A stretch of 64,000 nt of DNA from positions 248,001-312,000 of the forward strand of contig NZ_WKJL01000005.1 of assembly GCF_009674565.1 (NCBI RefSeq), given 5' to 3'. Position numbers and translations under genes: made by a program. Source of the DNA: Duganella aquatilis. Its GTDB lineage: Bacteria > Pseudomonadota > Gammaproteobacteria > Burkholderiales > Burkholderiaceae_D. Positions 43,532 to 52,195 of the stretch are shown piece by piece. The first letter of the stretch is position 1; each line of letters opens with the position of its first letter. The notes beneath the pieces were generated by a model. The model saw only the letters and a program-made list of their open reading frames with translations, did no database searches and had not been told where the DNA came from.

Positions 43532-43549
43532 TTGTCATCGCCCGGTCAT
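43532..43549 (+). promoter_or_regulatory. Pho-box-like direct repeat between giant protein 2 and nudC
   Basis: TTGTCAT-CGCC-CGGTCAT: two half-sites with one mismatch each to CTGTCAT and the standard 11-bp phase. It lies in the 207-bp divergent region. A CCCGG/CCGGG hairpin (43541-43545, 43556-43560) overlaps its right side. The region otherwise holds no gene that I can see. Confidence 0.35.
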
Positions 43550-43625
43550 AAATAGCCGGGTGCAAAATAAGTAATCAGGAAACAATGTAAGATGCGGTTT
43601 CGCGTTACTCCCTTATTTCCCGGCC

Positions 43626-44441
43626 ATGCTGCAAACTCCCGCCACATTTCAGCCCGTGATACGTCCGCAGGACCATGACGAACCACTAACATTTGTCTTC
43701 CATCGCGGAGAGTTGCTATTGCGCAACAGTATTCTGGGTTTGCCGGCGGCGGCCGACCTGGCGGCGCTGCACCTGGCGCCGGAACGCCTCCACGCGCTGG
43801 GGCTGTGGGAAGGCCGCTATTACCAGGCCACCTGGCTGGACCAGGCGACCTTGCCGGGGCCGGAATTCGGTTACCACGGCCTGCGCGCGCTGTTCGGCGT
43901 GGTCGACGACGGCTTCCTCGGCGTGGCCGGGCGCGCGGCGCAACTGGTCGAGTGGGCGCGCACCCATCGCTACTGCGGCGTCTGCGCGACGGCCATGCAG
44001 CTGCTCGACGGCGAGCGCTGTTTCAAGTGCCCGCATTGCGGTCACAGCGCCTACCCGCGCATCTCGCCGGCCATGATGGTGCTGATCCGCAAGGGCGACC
44101 AGGTGCTGCTGGCCATGCACACCAATTCGCCGTACAAGCGCTACACGGCGCTGGCCGGTTTCCTGGAGGCCGGCGAGTCGGTCGAGGAAGCCATCCACCG
44201 CGAAGTGTTCGAGGAGGTCGGCCTGAAGGTGCATAACCTCAAATACTTCGGCAGCCAGCCGTGGCCGTTCCCGCACTCGCTGATGATCGCCTACACGGCC
44301 GAGTATCTGGACGGCGAGATCTGCGTCGACCAGAGCGAAATCGCCGATGCGCGCTGGTTCGGGCCGGACGATGAATGGCCGGATCTGCCGGTCAAGGTGT
44401 CGATCGCGGCGCGCCTGATCGACGCCCACCGGCCGGGCTGA
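43626..44441 (+). CDS. nudC: NAD(H) pyrophosphatase / RNA deNADding enzyme NudC
   Basis: A 271-residue Nudix hydrolase. Zinc ribbon C117-x2-C120 ... C135-x2-C138, Nudix box GFLEAGESVEEAIHREVFEEVGL reduced here to its key span 178-200 (GxxxxxE...REVxEExG), and the NudC-specific SQPWPFPHS at 210-218. It hydrolyses NADH to NMNH and AMP and removes NAD caps from RNA. Length is normal for the family. ATG 43626; the next gene, folE, follows in the same direction after 64 bp. Confidence 0.95.
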   Translation: MLQTPATFQPVIRPQDHDEPLTFVFHRGELLLRNSILGLPAAADLAALHLAPERLHALGLWEGRYYQATWLDQATLPGPEFGYHGLRALFGVVDDGFLGVAGRAAQLVEWARTHRYCGVCATAMQLLDGERCFKCPHCGHSAYPRISPAMMVLIRKGDQVLLAMHTNSPYKRYTALAGFLEAGESVEEAIHREVFEEVGLKVHNLKYFGSQPWPFPHSLMIAYTAEYLDGEICVDQSEIADARWFGPDDEWPDLPVKVSIAARLIDAHRPG

Positions 44442-44505
44442 GGCCCGGTGCGGTCCCGGCATTTTCTATATACTGTCGGGCAATTTCAAAAAAAGGTGTT
44501 TCATC

Positions 44506-45066
44506 ATGTCTCAAGAATTTACGGAAAACGACTGGCGCCGCCTGATTGCCAGCATCGGCGAAGACCCGGACCGTCCAGGTCTGCTGGAAACGCCGGCCCG
44601 CGTTGCCAAGGCGTGGAAGCACTGGACCTCCGGCTACGAGCAGAATCCGGTCGAGCTGCTGAAGGCGTTTGAAGACGGCGCCGAGCAGTACAACGAATTC
44701 ATCATCGTGCGCAACATCCCGGTGTACAGCCATTGCGAGCACCACCTGGCGCCGTTCTTCGGCAAGGCCACCATCGGCTACATCCCGAACGGCAAGATCG
44801 TCGGCCTGTCCAAGCTGACCCGCCTGGTCGACTGCTTCGCCAAGCGCCTGCAGGTGCAGGAACGCATGACCATGCAGATCGCCAACGCGCTGATGGAAGT
44901 GCTGGAGCCGAAAGCGGTGGGCGTGATCGTCAAGTGCCGCCACCTGTGCATGGAAAGCCGCGGCATCCGCACGCCGGGCGAAGAAACGGTGACCTCCGCC
45001 ATGCTGGGCGAATTGCAGCCCAACCTGGCGATGCGCACCGAGTTCCTGGCGCTGGCCAAGGACTGA
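44506..45066 (+). CDS. folE: GTP cyclohydrolase I
   Basis: A 186-residue enzyme making 7,8-dihydroneopterin triphosphate from GTP, first step of folate biosynthesis. Zinc ligands and active site are visible in VYSHCEHHLAPFFG and KCRHLCMESRGI; GKIVGLSKLTRLVDCF and QERMTMQIA are family blocks. Slightly shorter at the N-terminus than the E. coli enzyme, as is usual for type I homologues in betaproteobacteria. Six bases separate it from the thioredoxin-fold gene, suggesting co-transcription. Confidence 0.96.
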   Translation: MSQEFTENDWRRLIASIGEDPDRPGLLETPARVAKAWKHWTSGYEQNPVELLKAFEDGAEQYNEFIIVRNIPVYSHCEHHLAPFFGKATIGYIPNGKIVGLSKLTRLVDCFAKRLQVQERMTMQIANALMEVLEPKAVGVIVKCRHLCMESRGIRTPGEETVTSAMLGELQPNLAMRTEFLALAKD

Positions 45067-45071
45067 GCGCG

Positions 45072-46391
45072 ATGGCGGCAATAGAGTGGCTGAATGGCGG
45101 ACTCGATGCCGCCTTTGCGCTGGCCCGCGCGCAGCAGCGTCCGCTGTTCCTGTACTGGGGCGCCGTGTGGTGTCCGCCGTGCAACCGGGTCAAATCCGAG
45201 ATTTTCGGGCGCGATGAATTCATCCAGCGCGCCGCGGGCGTACTGAGCTATCACCTCGACGGCGACAGCGCCGGCGCCCAGGCGCTGGCCGCGCACTACC
45301 GGCTGCGCAGCTATCCGACGCTGGTGCTGTTCGCGCCGGACGGCAGCGAAATCACGCGCCTGCCGTGCGAGCTGGATGGCGAACTGTTCGTCGCGGCCTT
45401 CGACGCCGCGCTGGCGGTGCATGCGGCCGGCTCCTCGGCTGCGGCGGCGCTGGACGCCGCCCTGTCCGGTTCGCGCGCATTGAGCGCCGACGAATGGTCG
45501 CTGCTGAGCCACTACTCCTGGGACACCGACGAAGGCAAGCTGCTGGGCACGCGCGCGCTGGCGCCGACCCTGTCGGCCCTGGCCGCCGCCAGCACCAATC
45601 CCGACGCCGCCGTGCGGCTGCGCCTGCACGCTGAACTGGCCGCCGGCAGCGCCGACGCCGCCGGCCTGCTGGCGGTGCTGGCCGACGCGCGGCTGGCGCG
45701 CTCCAACATGGACATCTTCAGCAACAGCGGCATCAACCTGATCAAGATCGCCAGCCGGCGCGAGGAACTGGTGGCGGCGATGGGCAGCGTGGCCGCGCAG
45801 TGGGCCGACGACTTCTGGCTGAGTGCGCCGGACCGCCTGATGGCGGTGCGCCTGCAGATGCGCCTGGCGCGCCTGCTGTCGCCGACGCAGGGCTTGCAGG
45901 AGCAGGTGCGCGAGCGTGTCGAAGAAGCGCTGGCCGAATCCACCGATCCGTATGAGCGCCACACGCTGGTCAACACGGCAGTCAGCGCGCTGAACGACGC
46001 CGGCCTGCCGGTGCAGGCGGAGCAGGTGCTGCTGGCTGAATTGCCGCGTTCGCATTCACCGTACTACTTCATGCTGAGCCTGGCGACCAGCGCCAAGCGC
46101 CGCAGCGATGTGGCGGGCGTGCTGGACTGGTATGGCAAGGCGTGGCAAGCGTCAGTGGGACTGGCGACGCGGCTGCAGTGGGGTGTGACGTATCTGGTCA
46201 GCGTGATCGATCTGGCGCCGCACGACACAGCGCGCATCGAGCAGGCGGCGCAAGGCCTGCTGGCCGACGTCAGGGCCGCCGGCGCCGACGCCCACCAGCA
46301 GCGCAACCTGGGCCAGCTGCAAAAGCTCGCGCCCAAGCTGGCCAGCATCCCGCCCGGCCCGCACACCAGCGCCCTCGCCGCCGCCATCTAA
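45072..46391 (+). CDS. Thioredoxin-fold protein with long helical C-terminal region
   Basis: A 439-residue protein without a signal peptide. N-terminal thioredoxin domain (about 1-115) with redox motif WCPPC near residue 35 and cis-Pro region SYPTLVLF. The remaining 320 residues are Ala/Leu-rich and helical, TPR-like in character, without a family I recognise. The WCPPC motif suggests disulfide reductase or oxidase activity on a cytoplasmic partner bound by the helical part. It starts 5 bp after folE and ends just before a large palindrome. Confidence 0.8.
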   Translation: MAAIEWLNGGLDAAFALARAQQRPLFLYWGAVWCPPCNRVKSEIFGRDEFIQRAAGVLSYHLDGDSAGAQALAAHYRLRSYPTLVLFAPDGSEITRLPCELDGELFVAAFDAALAVHAAGSSAAAALDAALSGSRALSADEWSLLSHYSWDTDEGKLLGTRALAPTLSALAAASTNPDAAVRLRLHAELAAGSADAAGLLAVLADARLARSNMDIFSNSGINLIKIASRREELVAAMGSVAAQWADDFWLSAPDRLMAVRLQMRLARLLSPTQGLQEQVRERVEEALAESTDPYERHTLVNTAVSALNDAGLPVQAEQVLLAELPRSHSPYYFMLSLATSAKRRSDVAGVLDWYGKAWQASVGLATRLQWGVTYLVSVIDLAPHDTARIEQAAQGLLADVRAAGADAHQQRNLGQLQKLAPKLASIPPGPHTSALAAAI

Positions 46392-46393
46392 AA

Positions 46394-46481
46394 CCGGGGT
46401 CAGTTCTGCCAATCGCACACGAGCTCTGCCGTAGCGGCTGCTACGGCAGAGCTCGTGTGCGATTGGCAGAACTGACCCCGG
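46394..46481. repeat. 88-bp perfect palindrome (42-bp arms, 4-nt loop) at a convergent junction
   Basis: Arms 46394-46435 and 46440-46481 are perfectly complementary, loop GGCT. Outer end CCGGGGTCAGTTCTGCCA, inner end CTGCCGTAGC. It fills the whole gap between the thioredoxin-fold gene and the M28 peptidase gene, whose stop codon is one base away. Flanks are AAA (left) and ATT (right), as in the copies at 33054 and 50347. On the minus strand it is followed by only four T residues. Confidence 0.95.
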
Positions 46482-46482
46482 A

Positions 46483-48090
46483 TTAGCGGCGCTGGAATTC
46501 GGCGCCGTCTTTCCACTTCGGCGCGTCCTTGGCTTGCGCGGCCTGGTAGCCGGCCTGGAACAGCAGGGCGATGTCGTCCGCCGCGCCGCTGGTGTTCCAG
46601 TTCGGCTGCACGACGTCGTTGACGGTGTGGTACTGGTGGGCCGTGTAGTTCAACAGCTTGCTGGCGCTGCTGCGCAGGTAAATCGTCGGCACGCCGGCGC
46701 GCGCGAATTCCAGCTGGTCGCCGCGATAATAGCTGCCGTAACTGATGTTGCTGTCCGGCTTGACCACGCGTCCCTGCTTGGCCGCCACCGCCGCCACCAG
46801 TTCATCCGCCGTCGACTTGCCCATGCCGCTCAGCTCGACATCGCGCGTGCGGCCCCACATGTTGAGGCCGTCGATATTGATGTTGAGGACCGTCTTGCCC
46901 AGCGGGTACAGCGGATGCCGCACGTAGTAATGCGCGCCCAGCAGCCCGCGCTCCTGCGCCGTGGTCGCCACGAACAGGATGGTGCGCTTGGGCGCCGCCG
47001 GCAGCGCCTTGTAGGCACGGGCGATCTGCAGCAGCGCCGCCACGCCGCTGGCGTTGTCCACCGCGCCGTGGAATATCTGCTGCGTGCGCGGACCAGGCAG
47101 CGATTCGTCGATGCCGAAATGGTCCCAGTGCGCGGTGTAGACCACGACCTCGTTCTTCAACTGCGGATCGGTGCCGGCAATGCGCGCCACCACGTTGTGC
47201 GACAGCACCTCGCGCGTCGCGTTCAGCGTCGCCAGGTTGACCTTGATCCCCAGCGGCAGCGGCTTGAAGCCGCGCGACAGCGCCTCCTGCTTGAGCGCCT
47301 TGAAATCCAGGCCGGCCGCCTTGAACAGCTCGCACGCGCGCTCCTGCTGCAGCCAGCCGGCCATGGCCGGCAGATCGGCCTCCGGCGTCCTGCCCTTGAG
47401 CGCGAAGTTTTCCCGGCCCCAGCTGTTGACCACCACTTCATACGGATAGCCGGCCGCCTTGTTCTCGTGCACGATCAGCGCCGCCGCCGCGCCCATCTTC
47501 GCCGCCATCTCGAATTTGTAGTTCCAGCGCCCGTACCAGGTGACGGCGTTGCCGCCGAACACCGCCGGATCGAGCAGCTTGGGATGCTTGGGATCGGGCA
47601 CCGGCGGGTCGTTGATCAGCATCACCAGCGTCTTGCCCTTCAGGTCCGCGCCCTTGTAGTCGTCCCACTTGAACTCCGGCGCCTGCACGCCGTAGCCGAC
47701 GAACACCAGTTCGGAATCGGCCACCTCCAGCTGCTTGTCGGCGCGCGCGGTCCAGGCGATGTAGTCGTCGCCGAAGCGCAGCTGCGTCGGCTTGCCATCC
47801 TTGCCGGCGTAGTTCAGCGTCGGATGGCTGGAGATGCCGACCAGCGGCACCGCCTGCACGTAGGTGCCGTCCGGATTGCCCGGCTCCAGCCCCAGCTTTT
47901 TGAACTGCTGCTGCAAATACTCGATGGTCATCGCTTCACCCTGGGTGCCGGGCGCGCGGCCTTCGAACTCGTCCGAAGCCAGCGTGGTGATCTGTTCCAG
48001 CAGCGCCGCGCCGTCGATTTTGGGCAACGCCGCAGCATGGGCGGTGCCCGCGCTGAGTGCCAGAAGCGTTGTCGACAGGAGCAATTTCAT
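46483..48090 (-). CDS. M28 family zinc metallopeptidase with PA domain, exported
   Basis: A 535-residue aminopeptidase-like protein. Signal peptide 1-19 (ends THAAA). The catalytic domain is interrupted by a protease-associated domain (about 130-290), then zinc-ligand motifs follow: YTAHWDHFGI, VDNASGVAALL, TTAQERGLLG, and HQYHTVND. Probably releases N-terminal amino acids from peptides in the periplasm or outside the cell. The start ATG 48090 begins the signal peptide. Convergent with the thioredoxin-fold gene across the palindrome. Confidence 0.92.
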   Translation of the reverse strand: MKLLLSTTLLALSAGTAHAAALPKIDGAALLEQITTLASDEFEGRAPGTQGEAMTIEYLQQQFKKLGLEPGNPDGTYVQAVPLVGISSHPTLNYAGKDGKPTQLRFGDDYIAWTARADKQLEVADSELVFVGYGVQAPEFKWDDYKGADLKGKTLVMLINDPPVPDPKHPKLLDPAVFGGNAVTWYGRWNYKFEMAAKMGAAAALIVHENKAAGYPYEVVVNSWGRENFALKGRTPEADLPAMAGWLQQERACELFKAAGLDFKALKQEALSRGFKPLPLGIKVNLATLNATREVLSHNVVARIAGTDPQLKNEVVVYTAHWDHFGIDESLPGPRTQQIFHGAVDNASGVAALLQIARAYKALPAAPKRTILFVATTAQERGLLGAHYYVRHPLYPLGKTVLNINIDGLNMWGRTRDVELSGMGKSTADELVAAVAAKQGRVVKPDSNISYGSYYRGDQLEFARAGVPTIYLRSSASKLLNYTAHQYHTVNDVVQPNWNTSGAADDIALLFQAGYQAAQAKDAPKWKDGAEFQRR

Positions 48091-48271
48091 ATGGGTGAAG
48101 GATTGTTAATAATAAGCCACCATTTTGACACATTTTGTTGCTTAAGGACACATTTCTATTGCGAAGGATCGATCGGATAAGCTGATCATTTTCTGCGGAT
48201 AATCGCGCTTTTTTATCCGAATTTTTAATACTAAGATGACTCCATCGAACTTCCCTACCAGGAGCATCACC

Positions 48272-48559
48272 ATGAACACCAAAGCCATCCTCGCCTCCCT
48301 CGTCCTGCTGGCCGCCGCCGGCAGCAGCTTCGCCGCCGACACCAGCGAAGCCAGCTTCGACCAGACCTTCCGCGACAGCGGCAAAAGCACCGTCACCCGC
48401 GCCCAGGTGAAAGCCGAAACCATCGCCGCCCGCAAGGCCGGCCTGCTGGACACCAACGAAGCGTATCAGGACATCGCCTACATGGCGCCACGTGCGAAGA
48501 GCGCTGACGTGAAAGCGCAACTGGCCGCCAAGCCTGCGCAAGGCAACACTGCCCACTAA
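48272..48559 (+). CDS. Small exported DUF4148-type protein
   Basis: A 95-residue protein with signal peptide 1-21 (ends SSFAAD), then the phrase SKSTVTRAQVKAETIAARKAGLLDTNE in which TRAQVKAE is typical of the DUF4148 proteins common in Burkholderiales. Function unknown; periplasmic by prediction. ATG 48272 has AGGAG eight bases upstream, whereas the upstream in-frame ATG 48236 does not. Monocistronic, with its own terminator 20 bp downstream. The 181 bp upstream hold an AT-rich promoter region (TAATACT near 48227) and nothing else I can support. Confidence 0.85.
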   Translation: MNTKAILASLVLLAAAGSSFAADTSEASFDQTFRDSGKSTVTRAQVKAETIAARKAGLLDTNEAYQDIAYMAPRAKSADVKAQLAAKPAQGNTAH

Positions 48560-48579
48560 GCAACACCGCTTCGGCACGA

Positions 48580-48613
48580 CGGGCGCAGCACTGCATGCTG
48601 CGCCCGTTTTCGT
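48580..48613 (+). terminator. Rho-independent terminator after the DUF4148 gene
   Basis: Stem CGGGCGCAGCA (48580-48590) with TGCTGCGCCCG (48596-48606), 5-nt loop, followed by TTTTCGTATTT. Confidence 0.9.
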
Positions 48614-48705
48614 ATTTGCGGATAAACCACAGGCATGAAATTTGTTTCACGCTGCAAGGAACTTTGAGGGTATTCTGGTTTCCATAAGACAATAGGAGAC
48701 CGTCC

Positions 48706-50340
48706 ATGCATAAATTGTCCTTCCAGCAGAAATTGTGGGTGCCGCTGATTTGCAGTCTGTTGTGCATCACGGCGATCTTCCTGTTCGAAACCATCCAGAC
48801 CCGCAGCGTGCGCATCGAAGAGCGCAGCAACGACTTGCGCAATGTCGACGACATGGCGCTCAACCTCGTCAAGCAGTTCGGCGACAAGGCCGCGGCCGGT
48901 ACGCTGAGCAAGGAAGACGCGCAGAAGCAGGCGATGGAAGTCATCAAGAACCTGCGCTACGCCAAGGACGGCTACTTCACCATCAGCAGCGGCACCATGT
49001 CGCTGATGCATCCGATCAAACCCGAGAACAACAACAAGGACCTGGCCGACCTCAAGGATCCGAAGGGCACCTACGTCTACCGCGCCATCGCCGCAGCCGG
49101 CGGCCAGCCGGAAGGCGGCGGCTTCGTCAACTATTACTGGTCGCGTCCGGGCGCAACCGAGCCGGTGCCGAAAATGAGCCGCGTGGTGCACTATGCGCCG
49201 TGGAACTGGGACATCACCACCGGCGTCTACATCGATGATATCGACGCCGCCTTCCAGGCCTCGCTGTTCAAGTCCGCCGGCTGGCTGGCGGCGGTGTGCG
49301 TGCTGCTGTGGGTGATCGTCAGCATGGTCAACAAGAGCTTGCGCCACACCATCGGCGGCGCGCCGGAATATGTCGGTGAAATCACGCAGAAGATCGCCGA
49401 CGGCGACCTCAGCATCGAGATCAGGACGCATGCGTCGGACCAGGCCAGCATCCTGCATTCGGTGAAGGTGATGCAGCAGCGGCTGGCCGAGACCATCGGT
49501 GAAATCCGCCGCAGCGCCGACACCATCGCCACCGCGTCCGGCGAGATCGCCTCCGGCAATATGGACCTGTCGGCGCGCACCGAATCGCAGGCCAGCTCGC
49601 TGGAAGAGACCGCTGCCTCGATGGAGGAACTGACCTCGACCGTGACGCAGAACGCCGACAACGCGGTACATGCCAACAAGCTGGTGCAGACGGCCTCCGA
49701 AGTGGCGGCACGCGGCGGCAAGGTGGTGTCGCAGGTGGTGCAGACGATGGACACCATCAATGCCTCGGCGACGCGGATTGTGGACATCATCAGCGTGATC
49801 GACGGCATCGCCTTCCAGACCAACATCCTGGCCTTGAACGCGGCGGTGGAAGCGGCGCGCGCCGGCGAACAGGGACGCGGCTTCGCGGTGGTGGCGTCGG
49901 AAGTGCGCAACCTGGCGCAGCGTTCGGCGGCGGCGGCCAAGGAAATCAAGGAACTGATCAACGCATCGGTGGACAGCATCGGCGCCGGCAGCGCGCTGGT
50001 GGCGGAGGCGGGCACGACGATGAACCAGGTGGTGGACAGCGTATCGCGCGTGACGCAGATCATGTCGGCGATCACCGACGCATCGAGCGAGCAGAGCACG
50101 GGAATCGGCCACGTCAACACGGCGATCACGGAGATGGATTCGGTGACGCAGCAGAACGCCGCGCTGGTGGAGCAGGCCGCCGCAGCGGCCGGCAGCATGC
50201 AGGAGCAGGCGGCGATGCTTGCCACGCTGGTCGCGCGCTTCAAGCTGAGCGGCGAACCGCAGCAGCAGGCGGTCGCCATCGCGCCGGCGCCGCGCGCCGC
50301 ACCGCGCCCGGTCAAACGCCAGATGGCGCTGGTGCGCTAA
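48706..50340 (+). CDS. Methyl-accepting chemotaxis protein with single-Cache sensor
   Basis: A 544-residue inner-membrane chemoreceptor. TM1 about 11-30, periplasmic sCache_2-like domain about 35-185 ([39 protein letters not shown]), TM2 about 190-212, HAMP, and a signalling domain with the hairpin tip [36 protein letters not shown] follows. C-terminal basic tail with no NWETF pentapeptide. It senses a small molecule, often a carboxylate in this class, and signals to CheA/CheW, which are not in the window. TAGGAG precedes the start. Confidence 0.93.
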   Translation: MHKLSFQQKLWVPLICSLLCITAIFLFETIQTRSVRIEERSNDLRNVDDMALNLVKQFGDKAAAGTLSKEDAQKQAMEVIKNLRYAKDGYFTISSGTMSLMHPIKPENNNKDLADLKDPKGTYVYRAIAAAGGQPEGGGFVNYYWSRPGATEPVPKMSRVVHYAPWNWDITTGVYIDDIDAAFQASLFKSAGWLAAVCVLLWVIVSMVNKSLRHTIGGAPEYVGEITQKIADGDLSIEIRTHASDQASILHSVKVMQQRLAETIGEIRRSADTIATASGEIASGNMDLSARTESQASSLEETAASMEELTSTVTQNADNAVHANKLVQTASEVAARGGKVVSQVVQTMDTINASATRIVDIISVIDGIAFQTNILALNAAVEAARAGEQGRGFAVVASEVRNLAQRSAAAAKEIKELINASVDSIGAGSALVAEAGTTMNQVVDSVSRVTQIMSAITDASSEQSTGIGHVNTAITEMDSVTQQNAALVEQAAAAAGSMQEQAAMLATLVARFKLSGEPQQQAVAIAPAPRAAPRPVKRQMALVR

Positions 50341-50346
50341 AAAAAA

Positions 50347-50434
50347 CCGGGGTCAGTTCTGCCAATCAGACACGAGCCCTGCCGTAGCGGCTGCTACGGC
50401 AGGGCTCGTGTCTGATTGGCAGAACTGACCCCGG
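50347..50434. repeat. 88-bp perfect palindrome (42-bp arms); terminator for the minus strand
   Basis: Arms 50347-50388 and 50393-50434 perfectly complementary, loop GGCT. Compared with the copy at 46394 it differs at three arm positions, and each change is mirrored on the other arm. On the minus strand it is followed by nine A-complement T residues (50346-50338), so here it should act as an intrinsic terminator for the lipoprotein gene. It fills the gap between chemoreceptor and lipoprotein genes. Confidence 0.95.
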
Positions 50435-50435
50435 A

Positions 50436-50861
50436 TTATTTGGTATCGGCAGGAACGGTTTCGATGACGGCGGCTTCGTAGACGAACTTGCCGCCGTCGT
50501 CGCGGAACACGCCCATCAGTTCGCCGCCGTCGCCTTTGACGTCGGGATACAGCGTGCAGGTTTGCGTTTCGACCTGCCACATCTCGTTGCCGGCGCGCAG
50601 CGTCCAGACGTTGTCGCCGCCGGACAGCAATTCGATTTCCACTTCATCGGCCGGCATCTCGGTCAGGTCGATGCGGCGCATGCAGTCCGGCAGGCGCTGC
50701 ATGATCAACTCCACCCGGCTCTCCTTGCTCCAGAAATGCTTCTGCGCCCGATGGATGGTCAGCGCATGGTTGCCGACCGGACCGTCCGCATAATACGAGG
50801 CGCTGTCGTCGACGCACGCGGCCAACAGCAAAGGCATCAGGACGATCAGGATTTTGCGCAT
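50436..50861 (-). CDS. Small lipoprotein of unknown function
   Basis: A 141-residue protein with lipobox LLAACVDD (Cys about residue 16), so lipid-anchored; Asp after Cys suggests inner-membrane retention by the +2 rule known from E. coli. The mature part has paired cysteines (LPDCMRR, VETQTCTLYPD). I recognise no family. Its stop is one base from the palindrome that ends its transcript. Downstream of ompW in the same direction, 66 bp away. Confidence 0.75.
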   Translation of the reverse strand: MRKILIVLMPLLLAACVDDSASYYADGPVGNHALTIHRAQKHFWSKESRVELIMQRLPDCMRRIDLTEMPADEVEIELLSGGDNVWTLRAGNEMWQVETQTCTLYPDVKGDGGELMGVFRDDGGKFVYEAAVIETVPADTK

Positions 50862-50927
50862 GGAGTTCCCATAGGGTAGCTATCTGTTTTGTAACATTAT
50901 AGCTGCCCTGCGGGAATCTTCACTGCA

Positions 50928-51539
50928 TCAGAAACGGTAGCCGATACCGACGCCGACCAGCACCGGATCGACTTTCACGCGGCTGGCCTTGGCGCCGCCG
51001 ATGAACACGTCGCTGCGCAGCTGCACTTTCTTCACGTCGAAGTTGATCGACCAGTTCTTGTCGATCGCCACATCGGCGCCCGCTTGCAGCGCCAGGCCGA
51101 AGCTGTCGTGTTCCAGGCTGGCGCCGCCGTTCAGCAGGTTCACGCCGGAGAAGGTGGTGTAGTTCACGCCCGCGCCCACGTATGGACGGAAAGTGGCGTC
51201 CGGCGCGAAGTGGTACTGCACCGTCAGCGTTGGCGGCAGGTGCTTGATGGTGCCGATCTTGGCGCCGTCCAGCGACACGTCATGCTTTTGCGGATAGGTC
51301 AGGATCAGTTCGGTCGCGATGTTCTTGGTGAAGAAATAGGAGACGTCGAATTCCGGAATGGTTTTGCTGCTGACGGTCAGGCGATCGGAGGCGCCGGTGC
51401 CGCCCACCGGGTCGGACTTGTCGGCGGGATCGATATGCACAGCACGCACACGCACCAGCCATGGGCTTTCTTCGGCCATGGCGTTACCGGTGATCAGGGT
51501 CAAGGCTGCCAGTACTGCTGCTGTTACGGTCTTACTCAT
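50928..51539 (-). CDS. ompW: OmpW family outer-membrane protein
   Basis: A 203-residue eight-stranded beta-barrel. Signal peptide 1-22 (ends NAMAEE). ESPWLVRVRAVHIDP and the end GVGIGYRF, a C-terminal Phe for barrel assembly, are typical, as is FDVSYFFTKNIATEL. OmpW forms a narrow hydrophobic channel and is oxygen-regulated in enterobacteria. An FNR-type box lies 67-80 bp upstream of the ATG, consistent with that. Confidence 0.93.
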   Translation of the reverse strand: MSKTVTAAVLAALTLITGNAMAEESPWLVRVRAVHIDPADKSDPVGGTGASDRLTVSSKTIPEFDVSYFFTKNIATELILTYPQKHDVSLDGAKIGTIKHLPPTLTVQYHFAPDATFRPYVGAGVNYTTFSGVNLLNGGASLEHDSFGLALQAGADVAIDKNWSINFDVKKVQLRSDVFIGGAKASRVKVDPVLVGVGIGYRF

Positions 51540-51605
51540 TTTACTTCCCTCTTTGTCGTCGTTTAGTAACGTAGGAAAGTCTATTGATGCACCGCACTAA
51601 AAACA

Positions 51606-51619
51606 TTGATCCAAGTCAA
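51606..51619. promoter_or_regulatory. FNR/Anr-type box in the ompW / molybdenum hydroxylase intergenic region
   Basis: TTGAT-CCAA-GTCAA, one mismatch to TTGAT-N4-ATCAA. Centre 51612.5. Towards the plus strand, a -10-like TAGTAT (51644-51649) would place the start near 51656, about 43 bp from the box centre, close to a class II activator position. Towards ompW the distance to plausible -10 sequences is similar. One site could serve both directions. No fnr gene is in the window. Confidence 0.6.
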
Positions 51620-51691
51620 AATTTTCCGAGAGTGAAATAGTGGTAGTATGACCAGCGCTCGATTTTGGCAACCTACAAACAGGAGATCTGG

Positions 51692-52195
51692 ATGGCTAAG
51701 CTCAACATCAACGGCGAGGTAAGAGAGTACGAGGCGGAGGAGGACACGCCGCTGCTGTGGGTGATCCGCGAACAGCTGGAACTCACCGGCACCAAGTACG
51801 GCTGCGGCATGGCGCAATGCGGCGCCTGCACCGTGCATATCGACGGACAACCAATCCGCAGCTGCGTCTATCCGGCGTCCGCCGTCACCGCCACGCAGAA
51901 GATCACCACCATCGAGGGCCTGTCCAGGGACGGCTCGCATCCCATTCAAAAAGCATGGGCGGCGCTGGATGTGCCGCAGTGCGGCTTCTGCCAGTCCGGC
52001 ATGATCATGGCTGCCGCCGCGCTGATACGCGACAAGCCCAAATGCACCGACGCCGACATCGACGCGGCGATGACCAATATCTGTCGATGTGGCACCTACA
52101 ACCGCGTGCGCAAGGCGATCCATGTCGCGGTGCGCGGCGGCGATCCGGCCAGCGCCGGCCTGGCGATTCAACGCATCGAAGGGAGCAAGGCATGA
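51692..52195 (+). CDS. Molybdenum hydroxylase 2Fe-2S small subunit (IorA-like)
   Basis: A 167-residue cytoplasm-made subunit with two 2Fe-2S clusters: plant-ferredoxin type [15 protein letters not shown] and the C-terminal CGFCQSGM ... CRCGTYNR cluster. It passes electrons from the molybdopterin subunit encoded next, in the xanthine-oxidase family as in isoquinoline 1-oxidoreductase, which has no FAD subunit. ATG 51692 with AGGAG upstream; it overlaps the large subunit by ATGA. First gene of the run that continues into sox genes. Confidence 0.92.
   Translation: MAKLNINGEVREYEAEEDTPLLWVIREQLELTGTKYGCGMAQCGACTVHIDGQPIRSCVYPASAVTATQKITTIEGLSRDGSHPIQKAWAALDVPQCGFCQSGMIMAAAALIRDKPKCTDADIDAAMTNICRCGTYNRVRKAIHVAVRGGDPASAGLAIQRIEGSKA

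Noticed and set aside
46394..46481. Ordinary rho-independent terminator
   Set aside because: The arms are 42 bp and perfect, far longer than needed, with only four T residues on one strand and none on the other. It is one of a dispersed family, so a mobile or REP-like element fits better. The copy at 50347 may still terminate on the minus strand.
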